This document shows, one piece after another, positions 35,373 to 47,184 of a stretch of 64,000 nt of DNA. A program made the translations under genes and the position numbers. Where the stretch lies: assembly GCF_024753285.1 (NCBI RefSeq), contig NZ_JANUGW010000029.1:1-64000 (forward strand), written 5' to 3'. The notes under the pieces were generated by a model. The model was not told the DNA's origin. It worked only from the letters and a program-made list of their open reading frames with translations, and searched no databases. Numbering within the stretch: the stretch's first letter is position 1; each line of letters opens with the position of its first letter. The DNA is from Massilia pinisoli. Its GTDB lineage: Bacteria > Pseudomonadota > Gammaproteobacteria > Burkholderiales > Burkholderiaceae_D.

Positions 35373-36122
35373 ATGACCACCCAAGCGAACCCCACCACCC
35401 GCGTCGCCCTCGTCACCGGCGCCTCGCGCGGCATCGGCGCCACCGTCGCCACGCGCCTCGCGGCCGACGGTTACGCCGTCGCCGTCAACTACGCCGGCAA
35501 TGAAGCCGCGGCGCACGCCACCGTCGCCGCCATCGAAGCGGCCGGCGGCCGCGCCATCGCCGTGCGGGCCGACGTGGCCGACGCGGAAGCGGTGAAGCGC
35601 ATGTTCGCGACGATCGAAGACACGCTCGGCCGCGTCGACGTCCTCGTCAACAATGCGGGCGTCCTCCCGTACGTCACGATCGCCGAGACGAGCGACGACG
35701 TGTTCGCCCGCACGATGGCCATCAACGTCACGGGCACGTTCAACACGATGCGCGAGGCGGCCACGCGCATGAACGAGGGCGGACGCATCGTCAACTTCTC
35801 GACGAGCGTGCTGCACATGGCGCCGCCCACGTACGGCGTGTACGCCGCCACGAAGGGCGCCGTCGAAGCGCTGACGCGCGTGTTCGCGAAAGAACTGCGC
35901 GGCCGCGCCATCACCTGCAACGCCGTGGCGCCGGGCCCCGTCGCGACGGAGCTGTTCCTGAACGGGAAATCGGACGCGCTCGTCGAGCAGATCGCCAAGT
36001 CGGCACCGCTGGAGCGGCTGGGCCAGCCGGACGACATCGCCGGCGTCGTCGCCTTCCTCGCCGGCCCGGACGGCGGCTGGGTCAACGGTCAGGTGCTGCG
36101 CGCCAACGGCGGCATGGCCTGA
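35373..36122 (+). CDS. SDR family oxidoreductase (FabG-like)
   Basis: A 249-residue classical SDR. TGASRGIGATVA cofactor motif at 15-26, NNAGV near 92, catalytic Ser (NFSTSVLHM) and YAATK, and a C-terminal VNGQVLRANGGMA typical of FabG-like enzymes, though the genome's true fabG would sit in a fatty acid cluster. It likely reduces a small carbonyl compound. AGGAGATCACG precedes the ATG. The LysR gene downstream is only 54 bases away in the same direction. Confidence 0.87.
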   Translation: MTTQANPTTRVALVTGASRGIGATVATRLAADGYAVAVNYAGNEAAAHATVAAIEAAGGRAIAVRADVADAEAVKRMFATIEDTLGRVDVLVNNAGVLPYVTIAETSDDVFARTMAINVTGTFNTMREAATRMNEGGRIVNFSTSVLHMAPPTYGVYAATKGAVEALTRVFAKELRGRAITCNAVAPGPVATELFLNGKSDALVEQIAKSAPLERLGQPDDIAGVVAFLAGPDGGWVNGQVLRANGGMA

Positions 36123-36176
36123 GAAGACGGATATCGGCAAGGCTCCCCCGTATAATCGCGGCGGGAGGTGGCACGC

Positions 36177-37085
36177 ATGGCGACGCAGATGGACCGGTTT
36201 CAGGAGATGCAGATCTTCGTGCGCATCGTGGAGCGCAGGAGCTTCACGCAGGCCGCCGAGGACCTGCTGATTCCGCGCGCCACCGCCACCAACGCCATCA
36301 AGCGGCTGGAGAACCGCCTCGGCACGCGCCTGCTGGACCGCACGACGCGCGCCGTCGCGCCCACGCAGGACGGCGCCGCGTACTACGAACGGTGCGTGCG
36401 CCTGCTGGCCGACCTCGACGAAGCGGAAGACGCGTTCCGCGGCAGCGAGCCCGCCGGCCTCTTGCGCGTGAACCTGCAGCCCACGCTCGCGCGCTATTTC
36501 GTGTTCCCCGCGCTGCCCGCGTTCCTCGCCCGCTACCCGCGCATCCAGCTGCACGTGGGCGAGGACGACCGCCTCGTCGACCTCGTGCGCGAAGGCGTCG
36601 ACTGCGTGCTGCGCGCGGGCCAGTTGCACGACTCGTCGATGGTCGCGCGGCGCGCGGCCGACCTCGAACAGGTGACGGTCGCGAGTCCCGCCTACATCGA
36701 ACGGTTCGGCATGCCCGCGACGCTCGCCGACCTCGTGCACCACCAGGCCGTGCACTACGTGTCGACGGCGACGGGGCGCCCGTATCCGCTGGAATTCATG
36801 ACGGACGGCGGCCTGAAGCTGGCGACGCCGCCCGGCGTCGTCTCCGTCACGGGCACGGAAGCCTACACGGCGGCCGCCCTCGCGGGCCTGGGCCTCGTGC
36901 AGGTGCCGCGCTACCGCATCGCCGACCCGTTGCGGGATGGGCAGCTCGTCGAGGTGCTGACCGACGTGCCGCCCCCGACGATCCCCGTCTCCGTGCTGTA
37001 CCCGCATGCGCGCCAGCTGTCCGCGCGCGTGCGCGTGTTCGCGGACTTCCTCGTGCAGCGCTTCCGCGACGTCGGCAGTGCCTGA
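36177..37085 (+). CDS. LysR family transcriptional regulator
   Basis: A 302-residue activator/repressor. N-terminal winged helix (MQIFVRIVERRSFTQAAEDL; ATATNAIKRLENRLGTRLLDRTTR) and a periplasmic-binding-protein-like effector domain (residues about 95-300). ATG 36177 is taken since GGGAGG precedes it at good spacing; TATAAT lies at 36151. The subgroup (LLDRTTRAV, FHxYVSTATGRPYP) is common beside SDR or quinone reductase genes, so it may control the SDR just upstream. Inducer unknown. Confidence 0.88.
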   Translation: MATQMDRFQEMQIFVRIVERRSFTQAAEDLLIPRATATNAIKRLENRLGTRLLDRTTRAVAPTQDGAAYYERCVRLLADLDEAEDAFRGSEPAGLLRVNLQPTLARYFVFPALPAFLARYPRIQLHVGEDDRLVDLVREGVDCVLRAGQLHDSSMVARRAADLEQVTVASPAYIERFGMPATLADLVHHQAVHYVSTATGRPYPLEFMTDGGLKLATPPGVVSVTGTEAYTAAALAGLGLVQVPRYRIADPLRDGQLVEVLTDVPPPTIPVSVLYPHARQLSARVRVFADFLVQRFRDVGSA

Positions 37086-37175
37086 CAGCAAGCTTGCATG
37101 GCAGGCCGCAAGCTGGTGCCTCGGCTTTGGCGCCCGTGGCAGAATGTGTCTCAGACGACCTCCACAACACACGCC

Positions 37176-39095
37176 ATGCAGACCCCATCGATTCCGCTCG
37201 ACGAAGCACGCCGGCTGACGGCGCTGCACGCCACCCGCCTCCTCCACAGCGCCCCGGAAGACGCCTTCGACCGCATCACCCGCATGGCCAGCCGCCTGCT
37301 GAAGATGCCGATCGCGCTCGTGTCGCTCGTCGACAAGGAAGACCAGTGGTTCAAGTCGCGCTGCGGGATCGACTTCGCGGGGACGCGGCGCGCAGTGTCG
37401 TTCTGCGGCCATGCGATCCTCGACCGCGAACCGCTCATCGTGCCCGACGCGACGCAGGACCCGCGCTTCGCCGACAACCCGATGGTCGTGAACCCGCCAA
37501 ACGTGCGCTTCTATGCGGGCGTGCAGCTGTACTCGATCGACCGCATGCCGCTGGGCACCCTGTGCGTGCTCGACCGCGTGCCGCGCACGCTCGACGACGA
37601 CGACCTCGACATCCTGATCGACCTCGCGCGGATGACGGAGCAGCTGATCTACTTCCGCCAGCTCGCGACGGCCGCGCAGTCGCTGCGCGCGCACGTGTAC
37701 GTCGACGGCGCGGACCCCGACCTCGCGGCGGCCGCCGGCCAGGTCGAGTTCCTGCTCACGCACGATGCGCTGACGGGCCTCGCGAACCGCCAGGTCCTCG
37801 TGCGCACGATCGGCGACAACCTGGAGACGTGGAAGCGCGACGGCCAGCACGTGCTCGTCGCGACGGTCAACGTCGACAAGTTCAAGCGCCTCAACGAACA
37901 GCTGGGCCACCACGCGGGCGACAAGGCCCTCGTGGCGATCACGGCGAGCCTGCAGAACCTGCTGCGCCCCGGCGACCTGCTGGCGCGCGCGGGCAGCGAC
38001 GAATTCGTATTGTTGCTGCCCGGCCTCGGCGACGACAGCGTCGCGCGCGACCGCCTGCGCCAGTTGCTGCAGGCCGTCACGCGCGAATTCACGGCAGACG
38101 GCGCCGGCACCGGCGGCGCCGTCCCGCTCACGTGCAGCATCGGCTACGCCATCTTCCCGGAAGACGGCGCCGACGCCGACGTGCTGCTCAACGATGCGAC
38201 GATGGCCGTGCGCCGCGCCAAGGCGCTGGGCGGCGGCCAGATCCAGCGCTATTCGGAAGAGCTGAGCCAGGCCATGCAGCGCAAGGTCACGCTCGAAAAC
38301 CAGCTCCGGCACGCGCTCGAACGGGGCGAGTTGTCGCTGAACTACCAGCCCAAGACCGACCTGCACGACGGCGGCGTGGCGGGCCTCGAAGTGCTCGTGC
38401 GCTGGAAGCATCCGGAACACGGCGCGATCTCGCCCGCCGAATTCATCCCCATCGCGGAGGAATCCGGCCTCGTCGTGCCGATCGGCGAATGGGTGCTGCG
38501 CACGGCCGTGGCCCAGCGCCGCGCATGGAGCGACGCCGGCGTGCCCGACGTCCCCGTGGCCGTCAACCTGTCCGGCAAGCAGTTTTTGGGTACGGACGTC
38601 GTCGCGCTCGTCGACGGCGTGCTGCGCGAGTCCGGCCTGCCCCCGCGCCTGCTGGAACTGGAACTCACGGAAAGCATCTCGATGGACGACCCGGCCCGCA
38701 CGGCCGACCTGATGCGCCAATTGCGCGAGCTGGGCACCACGCTCAGCATCGACGATTTCGGCACCGGCTATTCGAGCCTCAGCTACCTCAAGCGCCTCCC
38801 GGTCGACAAGCTGAAGGTCGACCGCTCATTCGTCCTCGACGTCCATCAGAGCGCCGATTCGCTGGCGATGGTCAAGGCGATCATCGGCATGGCGCACACC
38901 CTGCGGCTGACCGTGATCGCCGAGGGCGTCGAGACCGACGAGCAGGTGGCCGCGCTGCGCAGCGCCGGCTGCGACCAGATCCAGGGCGATTATTTCAGCA
39001 AGCCGCTCGACGCGGACGCCTGCGCCGACTACCTGCGCCTCCACGCGGCCCCTGCGGAAGCACCTCGGGTCGCCGCCGCCGGCGGGCTCGCGTAA
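37176..39095 (+). CDS. GAF-GGDEF-EAL cyclic di-GMP phosphodiesterase, GGDEF site degenerate
   Basis: A 639-residue cytoplasmic protein starting at MQTPSIPLDEARR. GAF domain at about 25-165 (VSLVDKEDQWFKSRCG). GGDEF domain at about 190-350 whose catalytic motif reads AGSDEF rather than GGDEF, so cyclase activity is doubtful and it may serve as a GTP sensor. EAL domain at about 380-625 with EVLVRW (E-V-L for EAL), ELELTES, DDFGTGYSSLSYLKRLP and KVDRSF, keeping the metal and catalytic residues. The likely net function is cyclic di-GMP hydrolysis under GAF ligand control. Confidence 0.88.
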   Translation: MQTPSIPLDEARRLTALHATRLLHSAPEDAFDRITRMASRLLKMPIALVSLVDKEDQWFKSRCGIDFAGTRRAVSFCGHAILDREPLIVPDATQDPRFADNPMVVNPPNVRFYAGVQLYSIDRMPLGTLCVLDRVPRTLDDDDLDILIDLARMTEQLIYFRQLATAAQSLRAHVYVDGADPDLAAAAGQVEFLLTHDALTGLANRQVLVRTIGDNLETWKRDGQHVLVATVNVDKFKRLNEQLGHHAGDKALVAITASLQNLLRPGDLLARAGSDEFVLLLPGLGDDSVARDRLRQLLQAVTREFTADGAGTGGAVPLTCSIGYAIFPEDGADADVLLNDATMAVRRAKALGGGQIQRYSEELSQAMQRKVTLENQLRHALERGELSLNYQPKTDLHDGGVAGLEVLVRWKHPEHGAISPAEFIPIAEESGLVVPIGEWVLRTAVAQRRAWSDAGVPDVPVAVNLSGKQFLGTDVVALVDGVLRESGLPPRLLELELTESISMDDPARTADLMRQLRELGTTLSIDDFGTGYSSLSYLKRLPVDKLKVDRSFVLDVHQSADSLAMVKAIIGMAHTLRLTVIAEGVETDEQVAALRSAGCDQIQGDYFSKPLDADACADYLRLHAAPAEAPRVAAAGGLA

Positions 39096-39122
39096 CCGCG
39101 TATGTACGGCACGATGCAACAC

Positions 39123-39151
39123 CAATTCCGGCAAATCGATGGCCGGGATTG
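39123..39151. terminator. weak stem-loop after the GGDEF-EAL gene
   Basis: A 10-bp stem with one wobble pair (CAATTCCGGC with GCCGGGATTG) and a nine-base loop, 28 bases after the stop codon. There is no T-tract. Confidence 0.3.
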
Positions 39152-39283
39152 TGGTATCCCATATGAAGGATTACAATGATGACACGGGGCGTTGCCTAAA
39201 TTCATTAAACGCACCGATGCCAGGCAGGTTCGTCGCTCCCGGCCGCACGAACCTCAAACAACTATTCCAAACCATCCAAGAGC

Positions 39284-39889
39284 ATGCGTTACTCGAGTAA
39301 CCATAAGGCCGAAACGCGGCAGCGCATCATCGGCGAAGCCGCGCGCCGTTTCCGCAAGCACGGCATCGAAGGCACCGGTCTGGTGCCGCTGATGAAGGCG
39401 CTCGGCCTCACCCATGGCGGTTTCTACGCCCATTTCGAATCGAAGGACGCGCTCGTGCAGGCTTCGCTGGAAGCCGCCGCCGAGCAGACGCTGGAACGCT
39501 GGCAGGCTTCGACTGCCGCCGCGCCCGCGGATGCCATGCTCACGCCAGCCACGCCGGCCGGCGACGAGCCGGTGCGCGCCGTCATCGACGACTACCTGTC
39601 CGCGCGCCACCGCGACGAGCCGGGCGAAGGCTGCCCGCTCCCCACATTGGCCGCGGAACTCGGCGTGCGCGGCCAGCCCAGCGCGACGGCGGACGCGATG
39701 ATCGAACAGATGACGGCGCTGCTTGCCGATTGCCACCTGGAGGCCGGCCCCGGCGACGGCGGCATCGTGGCGCTCGCCGCGATGGTCGGCGCTCTTACGT
39801 TGGCGCGCGCCGTGTCGGACCGGGCCGCGTCGGACGGCATCCTGGCCGCCGTGCGCGCCGCGCTGCAGCCGGCGCCGCGCGAAGCGTGA
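39284..39889 (+). CDS. TetR family transcriptional regulator
   Basis: A 201-residue repressor. HTH at about 10-55 (RIIGEAARRFRKHGIEGTGL; ALGLTHGGFYAHFESKDALV), with the GFYAHF recognition helix of the AcrR-like group. The C-terminal ligand domain has GCPLPTLAAELGV, seen in members that regulate reductases and efflux. It lies 14 bases from the stop of the convergent aldo/keto reductase. The operator is unknown; the nearby 21-bp palindrome at 44695 is TetR-like in style but five kilobases away. Confidence 0.87.
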   Translation: MRYSSNHKAETRQRIIGEAARRFRKHGIEGTGLVPLMKALGLTHGGFYAHFESKDALVQASLEAAAEQTLERWQASTAAAPADAMLTPATPAGDEPVRAVIDDYLSARHRDEPGEGCPLPTLAAELGVRGQPSATADAMIEQMTALLADCHLEAGPGDGGIVALAAMVGALTLARAVSDRAASDGILAAVRAALQPAPREA

Positions 39890-39902
39890 CCGGCGGCCCG
39901 CG

Positions 39903-41904
<2,002 letters not shown>

Positions 41905-41913
41905 CATCTGGCG

Positions 41914-42111
41914 ATGGAAAAACGAAGCGACTACAAGACCGCCTTGCTGATCGAGGCGGCAATCCACGAAGCCGAGGAAGAACGCCGCTCGCCCGCGCGC
42001 GCGCTCGCGGCGCTGGGCGTGCCGTTCGAGGTCACGATGCGCGTGCTCACGCGCCCGGACGAGCGGCGCCACGTCGTGCCGCCGCCGCGCAGCCCCGGCG
42101 CGCAGGGGTAG
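41914..42111 (+). CDS. small hypothetical protein
   Basis: A 65-residue protein with alternating acidic and basic helical segments (KTALLIEAAIHEAEEERRS; ALGVPFEVTMRVLTRP). It follows the LysR gene by nine bases, and its stop touches the stop of the convergent pirin gene. Small proteins with this VPF-x(5)-RVL pattern seem conserved in Burkholderiales, from memory only. Function unknown; no strong Shine-Dalgarno. Confidence 0.55.
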   Translation: MEKRSDYKTALLIEAAIHEAEEERRSPARALAALGVPFEVTMRVLTRPDERRHVVPPPRSPGAQG

Positions 42112-43041
42112 TCACGGGTAGCGCACGGGCCGGCCCGGCAGGTCGGGCAGCGGGATGAATTCCGTCTCGCCCGGCACGTGCGGGAAGCGCTGCGCTTGCC
42201 AGTCTTCCTTCGCCTGATCGATCCGGTCGGCGGAACTCGACACGAAATTCCACGTCAGGTAGCGCGGGCCGTCCATCGGTTCGCCGCCCAGCAGCATCAC
42301 GCGCGCGCCGGCGCCCGCCCCCGCGGCCAAGGTCACCGCGGCGCCCGGTTTCAGCACGAGCAGCTGGCCCTGTTCGAAGCGGCCGTCGCGGCCCAGGTCG
42401 AGCGTGCCGGCGACGACGTACAGCGCCTGTTCCGGATACTCGGCCGGCAACGTGAGGCGCGCACCCGGCTGCAGCGCCAGGTCGACGTAGAACAGCGGCG
42501 ACTGCACGGGCACGGGCGACGTCTTGCCGAAATAGCTGCCGGCGATGATGCGCGCCGTGGCGCCGTCGCCATCGAGGATAGGCAATTCCTGCGAACCCGT
42601 GTGCGAAAACGCGGGGTCGCATTCTTCCTTATCCTTGGGCAGCGCCACCCAGCACTGCAGGCCGAACAGGTTGGAACCGGCGGCCCGGACGTCCGGCCCC
42701 GTCCGTTCCGAGTGGACGATGCCCTTCCCGGCCGTCATCCAGTTCACCTCGCCCGGCTTGATGTCCTGCACGGTGCCGAGGCTGTCGCGGTGGCGGATCT
42801 GGCCATCCAGCAGGTACGTGACGGTGGCCAGGCCGATGTGCGGATGCGGACGCACGTCGATGCCCTCGCCCGCGTGGAACACGTGGGGGCCCATCTGGTC
42901 GAGGAAGACGAAGGGGCCCACCATGCGCCGGTCCTTGTGCGGCAGCGCGCGCCGCACCTCGAAGCCGCCGCCCAGGTCGTGCGTGCGCGGGATGATGACG
43001 GTGTCCAGGCCACTGCCGTACTCTTGGTCGAGCGTGCTCAT
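42112..43041 (-). CDS. pirin family protein
   Basis: A 309-residue two-cupin protein. The N-terminal cupin has the pirin metal site: [22 protein letters not shown] region (His, His, His, Glu pattern). The opening [29 protein letters not shown] is diagnostic. Pirins act as quercetin dioxygenase-like enzymes or redox sensors. It starts one base after the OsmC stop codon, so it is the last gene of a four-gene operon. Confidence 0.88.
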   Translation of the reverse strand: MSTLDQEYGSGLDTVIIPRTHDLGGGFEVRRALPHKDRRMVGPFVFLDQMGPHVFHAGEGIDVRPHPHIGLATVTYLLDGQIRHRDSLGTVQDIKPGEVNWMTAGKGIVHSERTGPDVRAAGSNLFGLQCWVALPKDKEECDPAFSHTGSQELPILDGDGATARIIAGSYFGKTSPVPVQSPLFYVDLALQPGARLTLPAEYPEQALYVVAGTLDLGRDGRFEQGQLLVLKPGAAVTLAAGAGAGARVMLLGGEPMDGPRYLTWNFVSSSADRIDQAKEDWQAQRFPHVPGETEFIPLPDLPGRPVRYP

Positions 43042-43042
43042 G

Positions 43043-43426
43043 TCAGCGTGCCTCCGTGGTGATCTGGATCGTGCCCGACAAGGTCTTGTGCACCGGGCAT
43101 TTGTTGGCGATGTCGGTCAGGCGCGCCTTCGCTTCGTCATCGAGCGCGCCCACGTATTCGATCGTGCGGTGCAGGCCATATGCTGCCCCCTCCTGGCCGT
43201 GCTTGATAGCGACCTTCACTTCGTCCAGCGCATACCCCTTGCGCTTGGCGTACAGGCTGACCGTCAGCGTCGTGCACGCGGCCAGCGCGGCCGCGAGGAT
43301 GTCGTGCGGCTCGGGGCCGCTGTCCTCGCCGCCGAATTCCGGCTTCACGTCCGTCAGAATGCGGTGCTTGCCGATCTCGATCACCTGTTGCAGCGGCCCC
43401 ATGCCGCGATGCGTCGTCACTTCCAT
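43043..43426 (-). CDS. OsmC family peroxiredoxin-like protein
   Basis: A 127-residue protein with ATG 43426 after GAGGAGAACG. Two redox Cys residues are visible in the OsmC pattern: [17 protein letters not shown] and [10 protein letters not shown]. Members reduce organic hydroperoxides. The segment [13 protein letters not shown] is typical of the YhfA-like branch. Located between the DoxX and pirin genes in an operon suited to oxidative or electrophile stress. Confidence 0.9.
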   Translation of the reverse strand: MEVTTHRGMGPLQQVIEIGKHRILTDVKPEFGGEDSGPEPHDILAAALAACTTLTVSLYAKRKGYALDEVKVAIKHGQEGAAYGLHRTIEYVGALDDEAKARLTDIANKCPVHKTLSGTIQITTEAR

Positions 43427-43504
43427 GGCTCGTTCTCCTCGTCTCTTTCGTTTGCGTGGACGTCCGCCACCCATGCGCCAGGTCGCGGACTGATTGTACC
43501 CGTG

Positions 43505-43924
43505 TCAGGCCGTGCGGCCGCGCAGCACGTCGACCCGTGCGGTGATGCGGTCGCGCTGGCGCTCCGCATCGAACAGCGCGAGCAAGCCGCCGAAGATCGC
43601 CACGTTCTTGAGGAAGTGGTTCAGCTGGTTCTGGAACTCGGCGGCGTCCACATGCCAGAAGCCGTGGAAGATCAGCGTGACGGGCACGGTGAACAACGCG
43701 AGCGCCAGCGCCGCCGTCTTCGCCTGGAATCCCGTGACGAGCGCGAGCCCGCCGACGATCTCGAGCACGATCGCCCCCGCCAGCAACAGCCCGGCCGCGG
43801 GGAAGCCCAGGCTGTTCATCCACCCGGCCACGTAACCGAAGCCGAGAATCTTGTTGATGCCCGATGCGAGGAACAAGACGCCCACCAGGGCGCGGGCGAC
43901 GGGAAAAAGTTTCGTGGTTTCCAT
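43505..43924 (-). CDS. DoxX family membrane protein
   Basis: A 139-residue inner membrane protein with four hydrophobic helices; opening PVARALVGVLFLASGINKI is the DoxX signature, followed by GLLLAGAIVLEIVGGLALV and FHGFWHVDAAEFQNQLNHFLKNVAIFGGLL. AAGGAG precedes ATG 43924. DoxX proteins are linked to thiol and oxidative stress or quinone chemistry, with no settled reaction. It lies 50 bases after the first pirin gene. Confidence 0.88.
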   Translation of the reverse strand: METTKLFPVARALVGVLFLASGINKILGFGYVAGWMNSLGFPAAGLLLAGAIVLEIVGGLALVTGFQAKTAALALALFTVPVTLIFHGFWHVDAAEFQNQLNHFLKNVAIFGGLLALFDAERQRDRITARVDVLRGRTA

Positions 43925-43974
43925 GTGATTCTCCTTGAATATCGTTGCGTTTGATTCGTTACGTTTCATCGGGT

Positions 43975-44676
43975 TCAGGCCGGCAGGTCGAACAGCAGCA
44001 CTTCGGCGTCCTGCGCGTCCGACAGCGTCACGACGGCTTCCTCGCCGACTTCGACGGCGTCGCCCGCTTCGAGGGCGCAGCCGTTCACCGTCACGCTGCC
44101 GCGCGCCACCTGGACATAGGCCTGGCGGCCGGGCAGCAGCGCATGGTCGACGCGCTCGCTGCCGTCGAGGATCGTCGCGTAGATGGCGGCGTCCTGGCGG
44201 AGCGACACGGAACCGTCGCGGCCGTCGTGCGATGCGACCAGGCGCAGCGCGCCCCGCTTGCTCTCCGCGTCGAAGTGCTTCTCTTCGTAGCCGGGCGCAC
44301 CGCCCGTCTCGTTCGGGATCACCCAGATCTGCAGGAAGTGCACGGGTTCCGTCGCCGAGTGGTTGTACTCGCTGTGCGTGACGCCCGTCCCGGCGCTCAT
44401 GCGCTGCACGTCGCCGTAGCGCAGCACGGAGCCGTTGCCCATGCTGTCCTTGTGCGCCAGCGCGCCGTCCAGCACGTAGGAAATGATCTCCATGTCCTTG
44501 TGGCCGTGCGGGTCGAAGCCGCGGCCCGGGGCCACGCGGTCCTCGTTGATCACCCGCAGCGGGCCGACGTGCATATGCGCCGGATCGTAGTAGTGGCCGA
44601 ACGAGAAGGTGTGCTGCGAACGCAGCCAGCCGAAACTGGCGACACCGCGATCCGCGCTTTTACGTACTTTCAGCAT
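43975..44676 (-). CDS. pirin family protein (YhaK/quercetinase type)
   Basis: A 233-residue bicupin. Metal-binding residues lie in DPHGHKDMEIISYVLDG and AGTGVTHSEYNH. Opening MLKVRKSADRGVASFGWLRSQH is the YhaK-like start. ATG 44676 has AAGGAG upstream. First gene of the pirin-DoxX-OsmC-pirin operon. A 21-bp palindrome is centred 29 bases before the start. Confidence 0.88.
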   Translation of the reverse strand: MLKVRKSADRGVASFGWLRSQHTFSFGHYYDPAHMHVGPLRVINEDRVAPGRGFDPHGHKDMEIISYVLDGALAHKDSMGNGSVLRYGDVQRMSAGTGVTHSEYNHSATEPVHFLQIWVIPNETGGAPGYEEKHFDAESKRGALRLVASHDGRDGSVSLRQDAAIYATILDGSERVDHALLPGRQAYVQVARGSVTVNGCALEAGDAVEVGEEAVVTLSDAQDAEVLLFDLPA

Positions 44677-44694
44677 GATGCTCTCCTTGTGATG

Positions 44695-44715
44695 GTGTTC
44701 GAACCGTTCGAACAC
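44695..44715. promoter_or_regulatory. 21-bp palindromic operator upstream of the pirin-DoxX operon
   Basis: Perfect 10-bp arms GTGTTCGAAC / GTTCGAACAC around a single central base. It sits 19 bases before the first start codon, where a bound TetR- or MarR-type repressor would block the ribosome leader or promoter. Confidence 0.7.
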
Positions 44716-44831
44716 GCCGCGCCTTGTCAGCCTTGCGGCACCGCCGCCGATGCCGGCGCAAGCGCGTTTGCATGGAAAGTATTATGGGTGCTGCGCAGGG
44801 AGAAGAAAAACGGATTGTTTTGTGATCTATG

Positions 44832-44846
44832 ATCGAATTTTTCGAT
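44832..44846. promoter_or_regulatory. short palindrome upstream of the acyl-CoA ligase operon
   Basis: ATCGAA-TTT-TTCGAT, perfect arms, about 70 bases before the ligase start, within an AT-rich dip between divergent operons. A possible operator. Confidence 0.4.
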
Positions 44847-44914
44847 AATCATGCCGCGTCCGGGGACGCTACACTGTGGCGAGAACGTCAACGCATCCGC
44901 AACGGGAGACCACC

Positions 44915-46597
44915 ATGCAGCAGGCGAGCTACGTCCACGGGGCGCATCCGCTCCCCCTCATCGGCGACACGATCGGTGCCCACCTGGACCGCGTCGCGGC
45001 GCGCTTTCCCCACCGCGACGCGCTCGTCGTACCGCACCAGAACGTGCGCTGGACGTGGCACGAATTGCGCGAACGCGCGGACCGGCTCGCGGCCGGGCTG
45101 CTGGGCCTCGGGCTGCAGCCCGGCGACCGCATCGGCATCTGGTCGCAGAACCGCGCCGAATGGGTGCTCACGCAATTCGCGACGGCGAAGGCCGGCCTGG
45201 TCATGGTCAACATTAACCCCGCATATCAGCGCGCCGAGCTCGAATATGCGCTGGCCAAGGTGGGCTGCCGCGCCCTGATCCTCGCGCCGGGCTTCAAGTC
45301 CAGCGACTACCTCGGCATGCTGCGCGACCTCGTGCCGGAACTCGACGGCGCCCTCCCCGGCGACCTGCGCGCCGCGCGCCTGCCCGAGCTGCGCCACGTG
45401 ATCCGCCTCGGTCACGAAGCGACACAAGGCATGCTGAACTTCGACGCGGTCGCGCAGTGCGCCGGCTCGGCCGAGATGGCGCGCCTGCACGACGTCGCGC
45501 GCACGTTGCAGTTCGACGACGCCGTCAACATCCAGTTCACGTCCGGCACGACGGGCGCGCCGAAAGGCGCCACGCTCACGCACCACAACATCCTCAACAA
45601 CGGCTTCTTCATCGGCGAGGCGATGCGCCTGTCGGAACACGACCGCCTGTGCATCCCCGTCCCGCTGTACCACTGCTTCGGCATGGTGCTGGGGAACCTC
45701 GCCTGCATGACGCATGGCGCCGCGATGGTCTACCCGGGCGAAGGCTTCGACGCGGGCACCGTGCTCGCCACCGTGCAGGCCGAGCGCTGCACGGCGCTGC
45801 ATGGCGTGCCGACGATGTTCATCGCGATGCTGGACCATCCGGACTTCGCCTCGTTCGACCTGGCCAGCCTGCGTACGGGGATCATGGCCGGCTCCCCGTG
45901 CCCGGAGGAAGTCATGCAGCGCGTGATGCGCCAGATGCACATGGACGAGATCACGATCGCCTACGGCATGACGGAGACGTCCCCGGTGAGCTTCCAGACG
46001 TCGGTCGACGACCCGCTCGCGTGCCGCGTGGGCACGGTCGGGCGCATCCATCCGCACCTGGAGGTCAAGATCGTCGACGCCGATGGCCGCATCGTCCCGC
46101 GCGGGGAGACGGGCGAGTTACTCACGCGCGGCTATTCCGTGATGCTCGGCTACTGGGGCGACGACGCGCGCACGCGCGAGGCAATCGACGCCGCCGGCTG
46201 GATGCATACGGGCGACCTGGCGACCTTGGACGCGGACGGCTATTGCCGCATCGTGGGCCGCGCGAAAGACATGGTGATCCGCGGCGGCGAGAACATCTAC
46301 CCGCGCGAAGTCGAGGAATTTTTATATCGCCATCCGAAGGTGCTGGACGTGCAATGCGTGGGCGTGCCCGACGCGAAGTACGGTGAGGAGCTGTGCGCAT
46401 GCATCGTACTGCGGCCCGGCGCGCAGGCGGATGCGGACGAGATCCGCGAATTCTGCCGCGGGCAGATCGCGCATTACAAGATTCCGCGCTATGTGCGCTT
46501 CGTGGAGGGGTTTCCGATGACGGTGACGGGCAAGATCCAGAAATTCGTGCTGCGCGGCCAGATGGCCGACCAACTCGGTCTCGGGGACCGTGCATGA
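44915..46597 (+). CDS. AMP-binding fatty acyl-CoA ligase family protein
   Basis: A 560-residue ATP-dependent acyl-CoA synthetase. P-loop-like [18 protein letters not shown] from residue 208, YGMTETSP, the hinge with [22 protein letters not shown], and C-terminal catalytic Lys in TVTGKIQKF. The family resembles medium-chain ACSF2-type synthetases. ATG 44915 follows GGGAGACC. Its stop overlaps the next start as ATGA, and the third gene overlaps by one base, so the three form a tight operon. Exact substrate unknown. Confidence 0.9.
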   Translation: MQQASYVHGAHPLPLIGDTIGAHLDRVAARFPHRDALVVPHQNVRWTWHELRERADRLAAGLLGLGLQPGDRIGIWSQNRAEWVLTQFATAKAGLVMVNINPAYQRAELEYALAKVGCRALILAPGFKSSDYLGMLRDLVPELDGALPGDLRAARLPELRHVIRLGHEATQGMLNFDAVAQCAGSAEMARLHDVARTLQFDDAVNIQFTSGTTGAPKGATLTHHNILNNGFFIGEAMRLSEHDRLCIPVPLYHCFGMVLGNLACMTHGAAMVYPGEGFDAGTVLATVQAERCTALHGVPTMFIAMLDHPDFASFDLASLRTGIMAGSPCPEEVMQRVMRQMHMDEITIAYGMTETSPVSFQTSVDDPLACRVGTVGRIHPHLEVKIVDADGRIVPRGETGELLTRGYSVMLGYWGDDARTREAIDAAGWMHTGDLATLDADGYCRIVGRAKDMVIRGGENIYPREVEEFLYRHPKVLDVQCVGVPDAKYGEELCACIVLRPGAQADADEIREFCRGQIAHYKIPRYVRFVEGFPMTVTGKIQKFVLRGQMADQLGLGDRA

Positions 46598-47184
46598 AGT
46601 GTCTCGTCGTGATCGCCCATCCCCTTCATGACAGCCTGTGTCACGCGCTGGCGCAGCACGCCATCTCCACCTTGATCGCGCACGGGCATGACGTCGTCGT
46701 CGACGACTTGCATGCCGCCGGCTTCGCGCCGGCATTGACGGCGGCGGAACGCCAGAGCTACTACGGCCCCGCGTTCGACGGCGCCGCCACCGAGTCGCAC
46801 GCGCAGCGCCTGCTGGACGCCGAAGCCCTCGTGCTCGTGTTCCCGACGTGGTGGTTCGGCTTCCCGGCGATGCTCAAGGGCTGGTTCGATCGCGTCTGGG
46901 CGCCAGGCGTCGCCTATGACCATGCCGGCGACCTCGGCCCGATCAAGCCGCGCCTCGGCAAGCTCAAGCGGGCCGTGGCGATCACCACGCTGGGGTCGCC
47001 GTGGTGGGTCGACCGGTTCGTGCTGCGGCAACCCGTGAAACGCGTGCTGAAACTGGCCCTGCTCGGTACGTGCGCGCCGAGATGCCGCTTCGAGATGCTG
47101 TCGCTGTACCAGGCCGAGTCGCTGTCGCCCGACAACGTGAACGCGTTTCGCGCGCGCATCGGCCGAACGTTGAAAGGCATGTGA
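46594..47184 (+). CDS. NAD(P)H-dependent quinone oxidoreductase (flavodoxin-like fold)
   Basis: A 196-residue flavoprotein of the NQO1/MdaB/KefF family. [20 protein letters not shown] binds FMN or FAD phosphate, and [21 protein letters not shown] is the signature of the family's quinone pocket. It would carry out two-electron reduction of quinones. Translationally coupled both upstream (ATGA) and downstream (TGATG). Confidence 0.87.
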   Translation: MKCLVVIAHPLHDSLCHALAQHAISTLIAHGHDVVVDDLHAAGFAPALTAAERQSYYGPAFDGAATESHAQRLLDAEALVLVFPTWWFGFPAMLKGWFDRVWAPGVAYDHAGDLGPIKPRLGKLKRAVAITTLGSPWWVDRFVLRQPVKRVLKLALLGTCAPRCRFEMLSLYQAESLSPDNVNAFRARIGRTLKGM

